From Megasphaera stantonii (GTDB taxonomy: Bacteria; Bacillota; Negativicutes; Veillonellales; Megasphaeraceae), in contig NZ_CP029462.1 of NCBI RefSeq assembly GCF_003367905.1, forward strand, positions 496,001 to 560,000: a stretch of 64,000 bases of DNA, given 5' to 3'. The position numbers and the translations under genes were made by a program. The first letter of the stretch is position 1. Each line of letters starts with the position of its first letter. The notes beneath the pieces were generated by a model. That model was not told the DNA's origin. It did no database searches and worked only from the letters and a program-made list of their open reading frames with translations. Of this stretch, positions 17,239 through 26,044 are shown in pieces.

Positions 17239-18186
17239 TTATACGGCGCAAATAGCCTGCATCACATCGTCGTCTACGACGATGTCCTCCTGCCGCAGCG
17301 CCGTCAAATCGCAGCGCCGCGCCAGCTCTTCCAGCGGATAACGGGCCCGTTCGGATACCAGGCCGCCTTTGTACGCCAAATAGGATAGTACGCTGTCGCG
17401 GTCGGCTCCGCCATCCCGCAGGCTCTCTATCGTAATGCCCTGCTGCCGCTTCGACAAACGGCGGCCTTCTCCGTCGATCAGCATGGGCACGTGAGTGTAC
17501 TGCGGCGCAGGATAGCCGAGGTATTCGATGAGCCAAATCTGCTGCGCCGTCGACGACAGCAGGTCGCGGCCCCGCAGGACGTGGGTAATGCCCATCATCC
17601 CGTCGTCGACGGACACGGCCAGCTGATAGGCATACAAGCCGTCGGCACGACGTACGACGAAATCGCCGCAGGCCCTCGGCAAATACGCTTCCTGCCGGCC
17701 ATACACGCCGTCGCAGAACGACACGGCGGCAGCGGGCACGTGGACGCGCCACGACGGGTCTTTCTGCATCGCAGCTCGTTCCGCCGCCGTCATGCCGTAG
17801 CAATGCCCGTCGTACACGCTTCGCTCGCCGGCGTGGGGCGCTCCGATAGCCTGCAATCTGGCCCGGCTGCAGTAGCAGGGGTACAGCAGGCCGCCGCGCT
17901 GCAGCGCCGACAGCGCGCCGTCGTACAGAGCATATCGTTCCTGCTGTGTATACGGCCCGGACGATCCGCCTCTATCGGGCCCTTCGTCCCAGGTCAGCCC
18001 CAGCCACTGTAAGTCCCGCATCAGGGCGTCGGCAAATTCCTTTTTCGACCGCTGCTCATCGACGTCTTCCATGCGCAGGACCAGCGTGCCGCCGGCTTGC
18101 CGGACCTGAAGCCAGCACAAAAATGCTGTCCACGCGTTTCCCAAATGCATGTACCCCGTCGGGCTGGGCGCAAAACGACCTCTCAT
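17239..18186 (-). CDS. gluQ: Glutamyl-Q tRNA(Asp) synthetase
   Basis: A 315-residue truncated paralogue of glutamyl-tRNA synthetase that lacks the anticodon-binding domain. The start RGRFAPSPTGYMHLGN contains the class I HIGH-equivalent HLGN, RLSKRQQG is the KMSKS-equivalent, and a zinc-site pattern CYCSR with a later YDGHC is present. The family charges glutamate onto queuosine at position 34 of tRNA(Asp). The 12-base gap after the M16 peptidase suggests cotranscription. A full-length GltX would need about 480 residues, so this is not the housekeeping enzyme. Confidence 0.9.
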   Translation of the reverse strand: MRGRFAPSPTGYMHLGNAWTAFLCWLQVRQAGGTLVLRMEDVDEQRSKKEFADALMRDLQWLGLTWDEGPDRGGSSGPYTQQERYALYDGALSALQRGGLLYPCYCSRARLQAIGAPHAGERSVYDGHCYGMTAAERAAMQKDPSWRVHVPAAAVSFCDGVYGRQEAYLPRACGDFVVRRADGLYAYQLAVSVDDGMMGITHVLRGRDLLSSTAQQIWLIEYLGYPAPQYTHVPMLIDGEGRRLSKRQQGITIESLRDGGADRDSVLSYLAYKGGLVSERARYPLEELARRCDLTALRQEDIVVDDDVMQAICAV

Positions 18187-18197
18187 GAGCTCACGAC

Positions 18198-21119
18198 CTA
18201 ATCGGGCAGCGACACGAGATTGCCGAACAAGCTCGCTTCTTCACGGATTTTCCCTTCGCCGCCCATGACGCAGAGATTGCCGTCTTCCATGACCGAGCGG
18301 ATCAAGGGAGCCAGAGCCCGGATATCGGCGGCCGTCGTCGCCAGCAGCTGATCCCGGCGTTTCTGCGCAACGTCCGGCGTCGTCCCCGTAAAGTAACGGT
18401 TCATGGCTTTATCGCCGCGCAGGGACGGCGTAAGGGGCACGTCGATGCGGCTCAGCGTGCCGATGACGTATTTCGTCATTTCCCGTTCAGACACGTCGAA
18501 GGTTTCCAAATAATCGGCCAGCTCGTCGTAAGCCTGAACTGTGCTGCCCAAATTCGGGTCCCGATAGGAGCAGAATACCATGTCGCCGTTGTCGTAGAAT
18601 CGGGTAAAGGCGCCGTACGCGCCGCCCTGCACCCGTATCTTCGTCCACAAATACCCGTACTGCAGAATCGTGTCCAGCACCATGAGCGAGCCGGCGTAGG
18701 TGTACCCGTGGTCGCGGAAGTTGCCGCCCTTGGCGACGTACTGCACCGTGCCGCTGGTCATGATGCCTTCGTTCTTTTGTTCCATGACGAAATCGCACAG
18801 TTCCGTCCGGCGTTCCCCCTTGGGCATGGCATCAAGCCATTGAGGCAATGCGGCTGCGGCGGCTTTCTTTTCGTCGTCGCTGCCGGTAATTTCGATCGTC
18901 AGGCCGGCGCGGACGAAGATTTTCTTCATGACAGCCTGCAGCTTGGCGGCTACTTCGCCGCAGGTTTCGCCGATATTCGCCGCTATCTGGCTGATAAACT
19001 GGTAATAGGAAAATTCTCCAGCGTTGCAGAACGCTTCAACTGGCGACGTATAAGACAAAACGCGGTGCATGACGAGGATATGGCCGCGGCGGAAGGCGTC
19101 CATATCCCAGCCGGCCTTCGTTTCTTCAATCAGCTCGATCAGCCGTTCCTCATTCGTAAAGACCGTATCGAGGGAAATTTCCTTCAGCAGGCCGACGAGT
19201 TTGTCGATATGCTGGCTCAGGACTTTCGCCTTAAACTTGAATACGGGAACGTAATTCTTGTTGTTTTCCCGGTCTGAAAAGGCCGAAACAGTGCTGTCGA
19301 TACCGCCTGTATGCAGGTCGATCAAAGACGCCAATTCGCCGTAGCCGTGGGCCTTCGTATCCAAGTCGCCCAAGATATCGCTCAGCAAGTAGACATAAGG
19401 TAGCTCTTCTGCCGTAATGCCGTGAAGGTCAAAATAGGCGTTGACATAAGTAATGCCGTTCGTCACGTCGGGAACGTGGCAGATATGGACGGAGCCCATC
19501 GTTTCTTCGTGCATGACGATCCGCTCCGCCTTATGCTCCAAGTCGTCCCGCGAAAGAGTCGGAATAGACAGCAGCGCTTCCGGAGAATCAGGCGTCGCCT
19601 GCCGCTTCTTTAAGGCTTCCGTCGCCGCCATGATGCCGGCAATGTCGTCCTCTGTCAGCGTCGCCTTATAGGCCGCCAGCTTTTCAGCCAGCTCGGCGTC
19701 GTGCCGCTCCGTCAGGCCCTGTTCCGGCACGAGGGAAATAAGGGCGTAATACGTATTATCCAGGACGTATTTCTGCAAAATACGTTCATAATAGCCCGTT
19801 TCTATGCCGTCGCGCAGTACCTTCAGCGCTCCTTCATAGGCCAGCGGCGCTAACGGATCGCCGTCGTAGAGCCACGAATCCATGCAGCGGATACCGTAAA
19901 TCAGTCCCTTGGGACGGCCGGCAAAATCGGCTTCGCGGAGCGTAAATTCGATGCGGTTCAGAGCCCCCTCCAGAAGCGTCTTGTCGATGCCTTCCTTCAC
20001 CATATCGCCCAGTACGCGGCGGACGATAGGCAGTATCTTATCCTGCTTGTCCGGGTCAGAGCCGTTGACGGAAATCCCCCACAAGGGCTGAAGCAGCCCG
20101 TCCTGGAAGTCGCCGGAAATATCCTTGCCCACGCCGGCGTCGACGAGGGCTTTTTTCAGAGGCGCAGCCGGCGACAGCAGCAGGACGTACGTCAGGACCT
20201 TGAAGGCCAGGCCCAGCGTCGGGTCCAGGGCGTCGTCGACGACGTAAGTCAGGCTATGCAGCGTCTTGTGCTCCATTTTTTCTTCCTTGGCAATGCCGTA
20301 CGGATAGGTCTTGACGACAGACGGCACCGGCGCCTGACGGCCGATAGCCGAATCGATCGGCTCCTTCGTAAACTTGCTCAGGTATTCGCCGTCTATGAAG
20401 GCCAGCGTCGCGTCGATATCCATGTCGCCGTACAGGAAGATATAGCTGTTCGACGGATGGTAATATTTGGCATGGAAGGCTGCGAAGGCTTCCTGCGTCA
20501 AGTTGGGAATATCGTCGGGGTCGCCGCCCGATTCGACGCCGTACGTCGTGTCCGGGAACAAGTTCTCCATGACCCGCCGTTCGAGCTGCGAGTCGGGAGA
20601 CGAGAACACGCCTTTCATTTCATTATATACGACGCCGCAGTACGTCAAAGGCGCATCGGGCGATTCCAGCTCGTAATGCCAGCCTTCCTGCATGAGAACC
20701 TGTTCGTCCGTCAGCATATTCGGGAAAAAGACGGCGTCCAGATACACATCCATCAGATTTTTGAAATCGACGGCATTCCGGCTGGCTACGGGGTACATCG
20801 TCTTGTCGGGAAAGGTCATGGCGTTCAGGAACGTATTCAGCGAGCCCTTGACCAATTCGACAAAGGGTTCCTTCAGCGGAAATTTCCGCGAGCCGCACAA
20901 GACGGAGTGCTCGCAGATATGAGGCACGCCGGTACTGTCCGACGGCGTCGTGCGGAAGGAAATGGAAAATACCTTGTTATCGTCTTCATTTTGAATATAT
21001 AATACGCGCGCTCCCGACTGCAGGTGCTCCATTTCGTAGGCCTGGCTTTCCAGCTCCTTGACGAAGACCGAGCGGGTTACGCGAAATCCATGGAGCGTAC
21101 TCCCTGTTTCTAATTTCAT
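18198..21119 (-). CDS. M16C-family zinc peptidase (PreP/insulinase type)
   Basis: A 973-residue peptidase with the inverted zinc motif HxxEH in GVPHICEHSVLCGS (about residues 67-71). A distal Glu in GVVYNEMKGVFSSP completes the metal site. The second half is the catalytically inactive M16 repeat with QGGAYGAF and SYRDPN near the C-terminus, typical of presequence-protease-like enzymes that degrade peptides in a closed chamber. No signal peptide is seen, so it is probably cytoplasmic. I chose the ATG at 21119 (MKLETGSTLHG) because AGAGGA lies six bases upstream. The frame opens nine codons earlier. Confidence 0.92.
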   Translation of the reverse strand: MKLETGSTLHGFRVTRSVFVKELESQAYEMEHLQSGARVLYIQNEDDNKVFSISFRTTPSDSTGVPHICEHSVLCGSRKFPLKEPFVELVKGSLNTFLNAMTFPDKTMYPVASRNAVDFKNLMDVYLDAVFFPNMLTDEQVLMQEGWHYELESPDAPLTYCGVVYNEMKGVFSSPDSQLERRVMENLFPDTTYGVESGGDPDDIPNLTQEAFAAFHAKYYHPSNSYIFLYGDMDIDATLAFIDGEYLSKFTKEPIDSAIGRQAPVPSVVKTYPYGIAKEEKMEHKTLHSLTYVVDDALDPTLGLAFKVLTYVLLLSPAAPLKKALVDAGVGKDISGDFQDGLLQPLWGISVNGSDPDKQDKILPIVRRVLGDMVKEGIDKTLLEGALNRIEFTLREADFAGRPKGLIYGIRCMDSWLYDGDPLAPLAYEGALKVLRDGIETGYYERILQKYVLDNTYYALISLVPEQGLTERHDAELAEKLAAYKATLTEDDIAGIMAATEALKKRQATPDSPEALLSIPTLSRDDLEHKAERIVMHEETMGSVHICHVPDVTNGITYVNAYFDLHGITAEELPYVYLLSDILGDLDTKAHGYGELASLIDLHTGGIDSTVSAFSDRENNKNYVPVFKFKAKVLSQHIDKLVGLLKEISLDTVFTNEERLIELIEETKAGWDMDAFRRGHILVMHRVLSYTSPVEAFCNAGEFSYYQFISQIAANIGETCGEVAAKLQAVMKKIFVRAGLTIEITGSDDEKKAAAAALPQWLDAMPKGERRTELCDFVMEQKNEGIMTSGTVQYVAKGGNFRDHGYTYAGSLMVLDTILQYGYLWTKIRVQGGAYGAFTRFYDNGDMVFCSYRDPNLGSTVQAYDELADYLETFDVSEREMTKYVIGTLSRIDVPLTPSLRGDKAMNRYFTGTTPDVAQKRRDQLLATTAADIRALAPLIRSVMEDGNLCVMGGEGKIREEASLFGNLVSLPD

Positions 21120-21162
21120 CAGCATTCCTCTTTTCTCTGTTGTCATTACCGATATTATATTA

Positions 21163-21807
21163 TTATTGTAAAATAAGGGTTTCTAACTCCGCCACGGAAG
21201 AAACGAAGAAATCCGGCGGAAACTTCCGCCGTTCCTCTTCGTTGCCGTAGCCGTAGCCGACAACGATGACCGGCAGGCCCGTTTCGCGGGCCCCGCAGAC
21301 GTCGTACTGCCTGTCGCCGACCATAACGGCCCGTTTCGCTTCATCCGGACCGATGTACTGCAAAATGCGGCGTATAATGTCGGCCTTCGTGTCCGTACCG
21401 CCTACGGCCGGTCCGGCAATCCTTTCGACGTACGGCGCGATGCCGAATTTTTCGCAGATAGCCTTAGCGTGAACTTCCGGCTTGGACGTGGCGACGAAGG
21501 AGCGGACGCCCCGTTCCTGCAGGTGATGCAACATGGGAACGACGCCGTCGAAGGCCCGGTTTTCAAACTTGCCTATCGTGCTGTAGCGCTGCTGGAAATG
21601 AGCGTACGTTTCCCGCGCCTTTTCCTCGGAAAATCCAAAGGTATCGCGAAACGTCGTAACCAGCGGCGGCCCGACGATAATATGCTGATCCAGCCGGCCT
21701 TCCGTCGTTTCGCCCATCTGTATGAGGGCATATTCAACAGACTTGATGATTCCTTCCTTCGAATCGGTCAGCGTGCCGTCTAAATCAAATAAAACGGATG
21801 TATACAT
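21163..21807 (-). CDS. HAD-family phosphatase, phosphoglycolate phosphatase-like
   Basis: A 214-residue HAD hydrolase. Motif I is FDLDGTLTDSKEG at residues 7-19, motif II is VATSKPE near 105, a Lys lies in TDTKADIIRRIL, and motif IV is MVGDRQYDVCGA. This layout matches the Gph/PpaX/PgmB subgroup with an alpha-helical cap. Substrate cannot be fixed from sequence; phosphoglycolate or pyrophosphate-type substrates are plausible. The start has GGGAGG upstream. It is read away from the acetyltransferase gene at 21962. Confidence 0.8.
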   Translation of the reverse strand: MYTSVLFDLDGTLTDSKEGIIKSVEYALIQMGETTEGRLDQHIIVGPPLVTTFRDTFGFSEEKARETYAHFQQRYSTIGKFENRAFDGVVPMLHHLQERGVRSFVATSKPEVHAKAICEKFGIAPYVERIAGPAVGGTDTKADIIRRILQYIGPDEAKRAVMVGDRQYDVCGARETGLPVIVVGYGYGNEEERRKFPPDFFVSSVAELETLILQ

Positions 21808-21961
21808 ACAAAACCTCCCTAATAGTTTCCAATCAGACCATATATACTATATCATGTTTGCCATTGCCATGCTAGAGGGCGTCCCGTCACGGTTGCTTCG
21901 CTCCGGAAAATGAAGTACTATACTATATATACAGTTTAAACTTATAAGGAGGCGATACGCC

Positions 21962-22606
21962 GTGACAGAAGAAGAAAAAATTTTCGCCGGATATATCTTC
22001 AACAACCGCTCGCCGGAACTGGTGGCGATGAAGCACAAGGCCCACAGCGCCTGCCTGCGCTTCAACCAGATGGATGAATACGACCTGCAGCGCCTGCCTA
22101 TCGTCAGGGAGTTTATCGGAGCCATTGGAAAGGTGTATTACTTCCAGGGACCCATTCAATTTAACTACGGCTGCCATACCTTCATCGGCGAAAATTTCTT
22201 CGCCAACTTCAACCTCACCGTCATGGACGACGCCCGCATTTATATCGGCGACAACGTCTGCTTCGGCCCCAACGTATCGCTTATGGCAACGAATCATCCC
22301 CTTCTGCCGCAGGAACGGCTCGGCCTCGACAATGAAGGGCGCATGACCATGGCCGAGTACGCCGAAGACATCCATATCGGCCATAACGTCTGGCTGGCCT
22401 GCAACGTCACCGTCCTGGGCGGCGTGCGCATCGGCGACAACGTCGTCATCGGCGCCGGCAGCGTCGTCACCAAGGACATCCCCGACGGCTATCTGGCCTA
22501 CGGCAATCCCTGCCGCCCCGTGCGCAGGATCACGGAACAGGACAGCCAAGTACGCCGCATGCTGCCGGAAGACCGGGAATATTTCAAACATAATTTTAAA
22601 CTGTAA
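21962..22606 (+). CDS. Sugar O-acetyltransferase, maltose/galactoside acetyltransferase family
   Basis: A 214-residue left-handed beta-helix acetyltransferase. The N-terminal Maa domain contains a KHKAHSACLRFNQ-like segment. The hexapeptide repeats run from about residue 65 to 180, including NLTVMDDARIYIGDN, the catalytic-His region ATNHPL, and VTVLGGVRIGDNVVIGAGSVVTKD (ends only: VTVLGG, VVTKD). It acetylates a sugar hydroxyl using acetyl-CoA, with substrate unknown. The start is GTG with GGAGGCG upstream. A promoter candidate (TTGCTT, 17 bases, TACTAT) lies in the divergent gap. It is followed closely by the phosphodiesterase gene. Confidence 0.88.
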   Translation: MTEEEKIFAGYIFNNRSPELVAMKHKAHSACLRFNQMDEYDLQRLPIVREFIGAIGKVYYFQGPIQFNYGCHTFIGENFFANFNLTVMDDARIYIGDNVCFGPNVSLMATNHPLLPQERLGLDNEGRMTMAEYAEDIHIGHNVWLACNVTVLGGVRIGDNVVIGAGSVVTKDIPDGYLAYGNPCRPVRRITEQDSQVRRMLPEDREYFKHNFKL

Positions 22607-22627
22607 TAATACGTAGGAGGTACGACG

Positions 22628-23173
22628 ATGAAACTCATGATTGCTTCAGATATCCACGGCTCCGCATCCTGTTGCCGCAGATTGCTGGATGCCTTTCGCC
22701 GCGAGGAGGCACAGAAATTAGTCCTGTTAGGCGATATCCTGTATCACGGCCCGCGCAACGACTTGCCGAAGGAATACTGTCCCAAAGACGTAGCCGCCAT
22801 GCTGAACGCCGCAAAGGACCGCATCCTCTGCGTACAGGGAAACTGCGACGCAGCCGTCGACCAGATGGTGCTGGACTTTCCCATTATGGCCAGCTACGCC
22901 CTCCTCTATTTAGGGAAGCGAACGGTCTTCGCAACGCACGGCGACGTCTTCAACACGGCGGCTCCGCCTCCCCTCGGCGCCGGCGACATCCTTCTTCACG
23001 GCCACACGCACGTGCCGGCCTGGGAACCCTTCGGCAACGGCAATCTATACCTGAATCCCGGCTCGATTTCCCTGCCCAAGGAAAACACGCCTGCCGGATA
23101 TATGGTCATGACGGCCGACGAATGCCAATGGAAAACCATGGACGGCAGCCTGTACCATGCCTTGACGTTGTAA
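22628..23173 (+). CDS. YfcE-family phosphodiesterase (metallophosphoesterase)
   Basis: A 181-residue calcineurin-like phosphoesterase. It shows the order of metal ligands ASDIHGSAS, LLGDILYHGPRN, VQGNCDA, FATHGDV and HGHTHVP, and the family end LNPGSISLPKE. E. coli YfcE, the nearest match I recognise, hydrolyses phosphodiesters in vitro with Mn2+, and its biological substrate is unsettled. Strong Shine-Dalgarno TAGGAGG precedes the ATG. It is 21 bases downstream of the acetyltransferase gene and probably cotranscribed with it. Confidence 0.92.
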   Translation: MKLMIASDIHGSASCCRRLLDAFRREEAQKLVLLGDILYHGPRNDLPKEYCPKDVAAMLNAAKDRILCVQGNCDAAVDQMVLDFPIMASYALLYLGKRTVFATHGDVFNTAAPPPLGAGDILLHGHTHVPAWEPFGNGNLYLNPGSISLPKENTPAGYMVMTADECQWKTMDGSLYHALTL

Positions 23174-23203
23174 AATCGTCCGGCAGCGTCCTAAAAAGCA
23201 AAA

Positions 23204-23252
23204 AACGGATTCATCAAGACCAGGCCCGCAGGCCTATCCTGATGAATCCGTT
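23204..23252. terminator. Terminator between convergent yfcE-like and PepSY genes
   Basis: AACGGATTCATCA pairs with TGATGAATCCGTT, with an inner AGGCC/GGCCT helix. T-rich sequence follows on the plus strand and an A run precedes it, so it can serve both converging units. Confidence 0.8.
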
Positions 23253-23282
23253 CTTTTTATGTCTTATCCTTGCCGGCACCTG

Positions 23283-23609
23283 TTACCAATCACTGCAGTG
23301 ACGGTTGTGGCGATGGCGGCGGTTGCAGTCGCGGTCGCGGTCATTATCGATATCCCGTTCCAAAATTCTGCCCGTGTCGGCGTCAATGGTGAGATCGCCT
23401 TCCCAAACAGAGTCGCTGTGAAAATCGACTTCGTAAACTCTGCGGCCGTCGTCATAATCCCGTTCTACGCGGTGGATTACTGCGCCGGGATATTCGTTTT
23501 TAACAATCTGTTCTGCATCCTGCATGCTGATGGCGAAGGCCGGTACGATGCCCATGCACGTCACAGCTGCAAGAGCCAGCAATGCGCTCAATTTCTTTTT
23601 CATCATCAT
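23283..23609 (-). CDS. Secreted PepSY-domain protein with His/Arg/Cys tail
   Basis: A 108-residue exported protein: a signal peptide at about 1-27 (KKKLSALLALAAVTCMG, cleavage after AFA), then one PepSY domain (about 30-86) with a YPGAVIHRVERDYDDGRRVYEV core and DLTIDADTGRILER end. The last 22 residues are rich in Asp, Arg, His and Cys and could bind a metal. PepSY domains are generally thought to modulate extracytoplasmic proteases or sensor proteins; no partner is known here. It is the second gene of a tandem pair sharing an almost identical domain. The start is one of three adjacent ATGs after AGGGGG; the third (23603) has the best spacing. Confidence 0.82.
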   Translation of the reverse strand: MMMKKKLSALLALAAVTCMGIVPAFAISMQDAEQIVKNEYPGAVIHRVERDYDDGRRVYEVDFHSDSVWEGDLTIDADTGRILERDIDNDRDRDCNRRHRHNRHCSDW

Positions 23610-23628
23610 TCCCCCTACAGACTATATC

Positions 23629-23895
23629 TTAGTATTTTTCTTTCCGTTCTAAAATCTTGCCCGTATCGGCGTCAATGGTCAATTCGCCGTCCCAGATGCT
23701 GTCGGTTCTGAAATCTACTTCATATACTCTGCGGCCGTCGTCGTAATCGCGGTCTACTCTATGAATCGTAGCGCCCGGATATTCTTTCAATACGATGTTT
23801 TCTGCATCCTGCGCGCTCATGCTGGCAAACGCCGTCGAAAATCCCATTGCACTTACAGCTAATACCGCTAAGATAGTTCCCATTTTCTTTTTCAT
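23629..23895 (-). CDS. Secreted PepSY-domain protein
   Basis: An 88-residue exported protein with a signal peptide (about 1-24, cleavage after AFA) and a single PepSY domain that ends the protein at LTIDADTGKILERKEKY. It is a close paralogue of the next gene, sharing most positions across the domain (for example DYDDGRRVYEVDF), so a recent tandem duplication is likely. It is first in the unit. AGGAGG lies nine bases before the ATG, and a TTGACA promoter with an unusual upstream region drives it. Confidence 0.85.
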   Translation of the reverse strand: MKKKMGTILAVLAVSAMGFSTAFASMSAQDAENIVLKEYPGATIHRVDRDYDDGRRVYEVDFRTDSIWDGELTIDADTGKILERKEKY

Positions 23896-23943
23896 ACTCT
23901 AATACCTCCTAGTGTTTTTAGTTGCAGTAGTTTTTACACTTAA

Positions 23944-23972
23944 ATTATTACATACTTCCGCCCTATTGTCAA
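23944..23972 (-). promoter_or_regulatory. Promoter of the tandem PepSY genes
   Basis: On the minus strand TTGACA (23972-23967) is followed after 16 to 17 bases by TAATAAT (23950-23944). This is a near-consensus vegetative promoter about 50 bases before the PepSY start codon. Confidence 0.75.
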
Positions 23973-23979
23973 TATTTTT

Positions 23980-23992
23980 AATAATCATTATT
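23980..23992. promoter_or_regulatory. Fur/PerR-like palindrome upstream of the PepSY promoter
   Basis: AATAAT and ATTATT form a perfect palindrome around one central base, in the same 1-base-spacer layout as Fur/PerR boxes (core ATAATNATTAT). It ends eight bases upstream of the -35. AT-rich context makes chance occurrence possible. Confidence 0.4.
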
Positions 23993-24005
23993 TGTTAAAA
24001 ATTTA

Positions 24006-24043
24006 TTTAGAAGCAGTTTAGAGTTGTTTAGAAATCCTTTAGC
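24006..24043. repeat. Four helically phased TTTAGA repeats upstream of the PepSY promoter
   Basis: TTTAGA at 24006, 24017 and 24027, then TTTAGC at 24038, give spacings of 11, 10 and 11 bases, one DNA turn each. Read on the minus strand the unit is CTAAA. This is the geometry of OmpR/PhoB-type response regulator binding sites. Confidence 0.5.
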
Positions 24044-24051
24044 ATTGACAA

Positions 24052-24086
24052 AAGCAGCCTCCCGACGGATGTTCGGAAGGCTGCTT
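24052..24086 (-). terminator. Terminator of typA
   Basis: AAGCAGCCT and AGGCTGCTT form a 9-bp stem around a 17-base loop that can pair further. The minus strand continues with TTTTGTC. It follows the typA stop by 14 bases. Confidence 0.75.
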
Positions 24087-24100
24087 CGGTAACGAGGCGA

Positions 24101-25915
24101 TTACTGCTGCGCTTTGCGCATCGCTTTCTTTCTGTCGTGTTTGTCCAAAATGGCTTTGCGGATACGAATGCTCTTTGGCGTAACTTCGACGAGTTCGTCG
24201 TCGTTGATCCATTCGAGCGATTTTTCCAAGCCCATGACGCGGGGCGGAACGAGGCGGAGCGCTTCATCCGACGCGGAGGAACGCGTATTGGTAAGGTGCT
24301 TTTTCTTGCAGGGGTTTACGTCGATGTCGACGTCGCGGTTGCTTTCGCCTACGACCTGGCCGAGGTAAATTTCCTGAGCCGGCGAGATGAACATATCGCC
24401 GCGGTCCTGCAGGTTGAAAATACCGTAGCCCGTCGTCGTGCCCGATTCAAAGGCGACTAAGCTGCCGCGCGTACGGCCGGGGATTTCGCCCTTCCAGGGA
24501 GCATAGCCGTGGAAGACGTGGTACATGATGCCGTTGCCCTTCGTAGCCGTGAGGAATTCGCTGCGGAAGCCGATGAGGCCGCGGGCCGGAATGATGAATT
24601 CCAGGCGCGTGTAGCCGGCGATGTCGACCATATTGACCATTTCCGCCTTGCGGGTGCCAAGCTTTTCCATGACGGAGCCCATGAATTCCTGCGGTACGTC
24701 GATGGTCAGGGCTTCCAGAGGTTCGCATTTCTGGCCGTTGATTTCCTTCGTAATAACGCTGGGCTTGCCGATCTGCATTTCATAGCCTTCGCGGCGCATT
24801 TCTTCGATGAGGACGGCAATGTGCAGTTCGCCGCGGCCCGATACCTTAAAGGCGTCGGCGCTGTCCGTTTCTTCAACGCGGAGAGACACGTTGGTCTGCA
24901 CTTCGCGGAACAAGCGGTCGCGGAGGTGGCGGCTCGTGACGAATTCGCCTTCCTGGCCGGCAAAGGGGCTATCGTTGACGTAGAAAATCATCGACAAGGT
25001 CGGTTCGTCGATGTTGATTTTCGGCAAGGCTTCCGGATTCTGCGGGTCGGCTACGGTTTCGCCGATTTTCAGGTCAGGAATGCCGATGATGCAGGCGATT
25101 TCGCCCATAGCGGCTTCTTCCGTTTCCGTCCGCTTCAATCCTTCGTACGTGTATACGCGGCCGACTTTAGCGCGGCGCTGGCCTTCGCCGTCGGTAATCA
25201 CGACGTTCTGGTTCGGACGGAGGCGGCCGCGGACGATACGGCCGATGGCGATTTTACCGACGTAGTCGTCGTAATCCAGGGTCGTAACCATGAACTGCAG
25301 CGGGCCGTCGATATCGCCTTTGGGGCAAGGGCAGTATTTAATAATGGTTTTAAACAGCGGTTCCAAATCGCTGCTGTCGTCGTCCATGGAATACTTGGCG
25401 ATACCGTCGCGGCCGTTTGCGTAAATAACCGGGAAATCGAGCTGTTCGTCGTTAGCTTCCAATTCCATGAACAGTTCCAGTACTTCGTCTTCGACTTCCG
25501 AAACGCGGGCTTCGGGCTTGTCGATTTTATTGATAACTACGATAGGCTTCAAATTCTGTTCCAGGGCCTTGCGCAGTACGTATTTCGTCTGCGGCATAGG
25601 GCCTTCGAAGGCGTCGACGAGCAGCAGTACGCCGTCGACCATATTCAGAACACGTTCTACTTCGCCGCCGAAATCGGCATGGCCCGGCGTGTCGACGATA
25701 TTGATCTTGACGCCTTCATGCATGACGGACGTGTTTTTGGACAGGATCGTAATGCCTCGTTCCCGTTCGATATCGCCGGAGTCCATGACTCGTTCGGCAA
25801 CCTTTTCATTGGTGCGGAAAACGTGGCTCTGCTTAAGCATTGCGTCGACCAATGTCGTTTTGCCATGGTCAACGTGGGCAATAATTGCAATATTGCGAAT
25901 ATCTTGACGTTCCAT
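24101..25915 (-). CDS. typA: Ribosome-associated GTPase TypA/BipA
   Basis: A 604-residue translational GTPase. G1 is AHVDHGKTT (from residue 13), G2 [11 protein letters not shown]3 DTPGHADFG and G4 NKIDKPEA, as in EF-G-like factors. The C-terminal half contains the BipA-specific [18 protein letters not shown] and the [12 protein letters not shown] motif. It acts on the ribosome, notably in 50S assembly and stress in studied species. Length is normal. It is monocistronic, bounded by terminators on both sides. Confidence 0.97.
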   Translation of the reverse strand: MERQDIRNIAIIAHVDHGKTTLVDAMLKQSHVFRTNEKVAERVMDSGDIERERGITILSKNTSVMHEGVKINIVDTPGHADFGGEVERVLNMVDGVLLLVDAFEGPMPQTKYVLRKALEQNLKPIVVINKIDKPEARVSEVEDEVLELFMELEANDEQLDFPVIYANGRDGIAKYSMDDDSSDLEPLFKTIIKYCPCPKGDIDGPLQFMVTTLDYDDYVGKIAIGRIVRGRLRPNQNVVITDGEGQRRAKVGRVYTYEGLKRTETEEAAMGEIACIIGIPDLKIGETVADPQNPEALPKINIDEPTLSMIFYVNDSPFAGQEGEFVTSRHLRDRLFREVQTNVSLRVEETDSADAFKVSGRGELHIAVLIEEMRREGYEMQIGKPSVITKEINGQKCEPLEALTIDVPQEFMGSVMEKLGTRKAEMVNMVDIAGYTRLEFIIPARGLIGFRSEFLTATKGNGIMYHVFHGYAPWKGEIPGRTRGSLVAFESGTTTGYGIFNLQDRGDMFISPAQEIYLGQVVGESNRDVDIDVNPCKKKHLTNTRSSASDEALRLVPPRVMGLEKSLEWINDDELVEVTPKSIRIRKAILDKHDRKKAMRKAQQ

Positions 25916-25983
25916 CTAATGTCCTCTCTCCTATGTCAAATAATGATAAGTATAGTTAGTTCGTAACTCATAGAGTATAGCAC

Positions 25984-26020
25984 AAAAAGCCCCGCTTGAC
26001 TACACGTCGCAGGGCTTTTT
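25984..26020 (-). terminator. Terminator of murB
   Basis: AAAAAGCCCCGC and GCAGGGCTTTTT form a 12-bp stem with one mismatch. The minus strand ends in TTTTT. It separates murB from typA. Confidence 0.8.
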
Positions 26021-26044
26021 ACAGAAAAATACGATGAAATTTAC

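Noticed and set aside
24509-25966. A 485-codon open frame opposite typA
   Set aside because: Antisense shadow caused by codon bias; typA is intact and conserved end to end.
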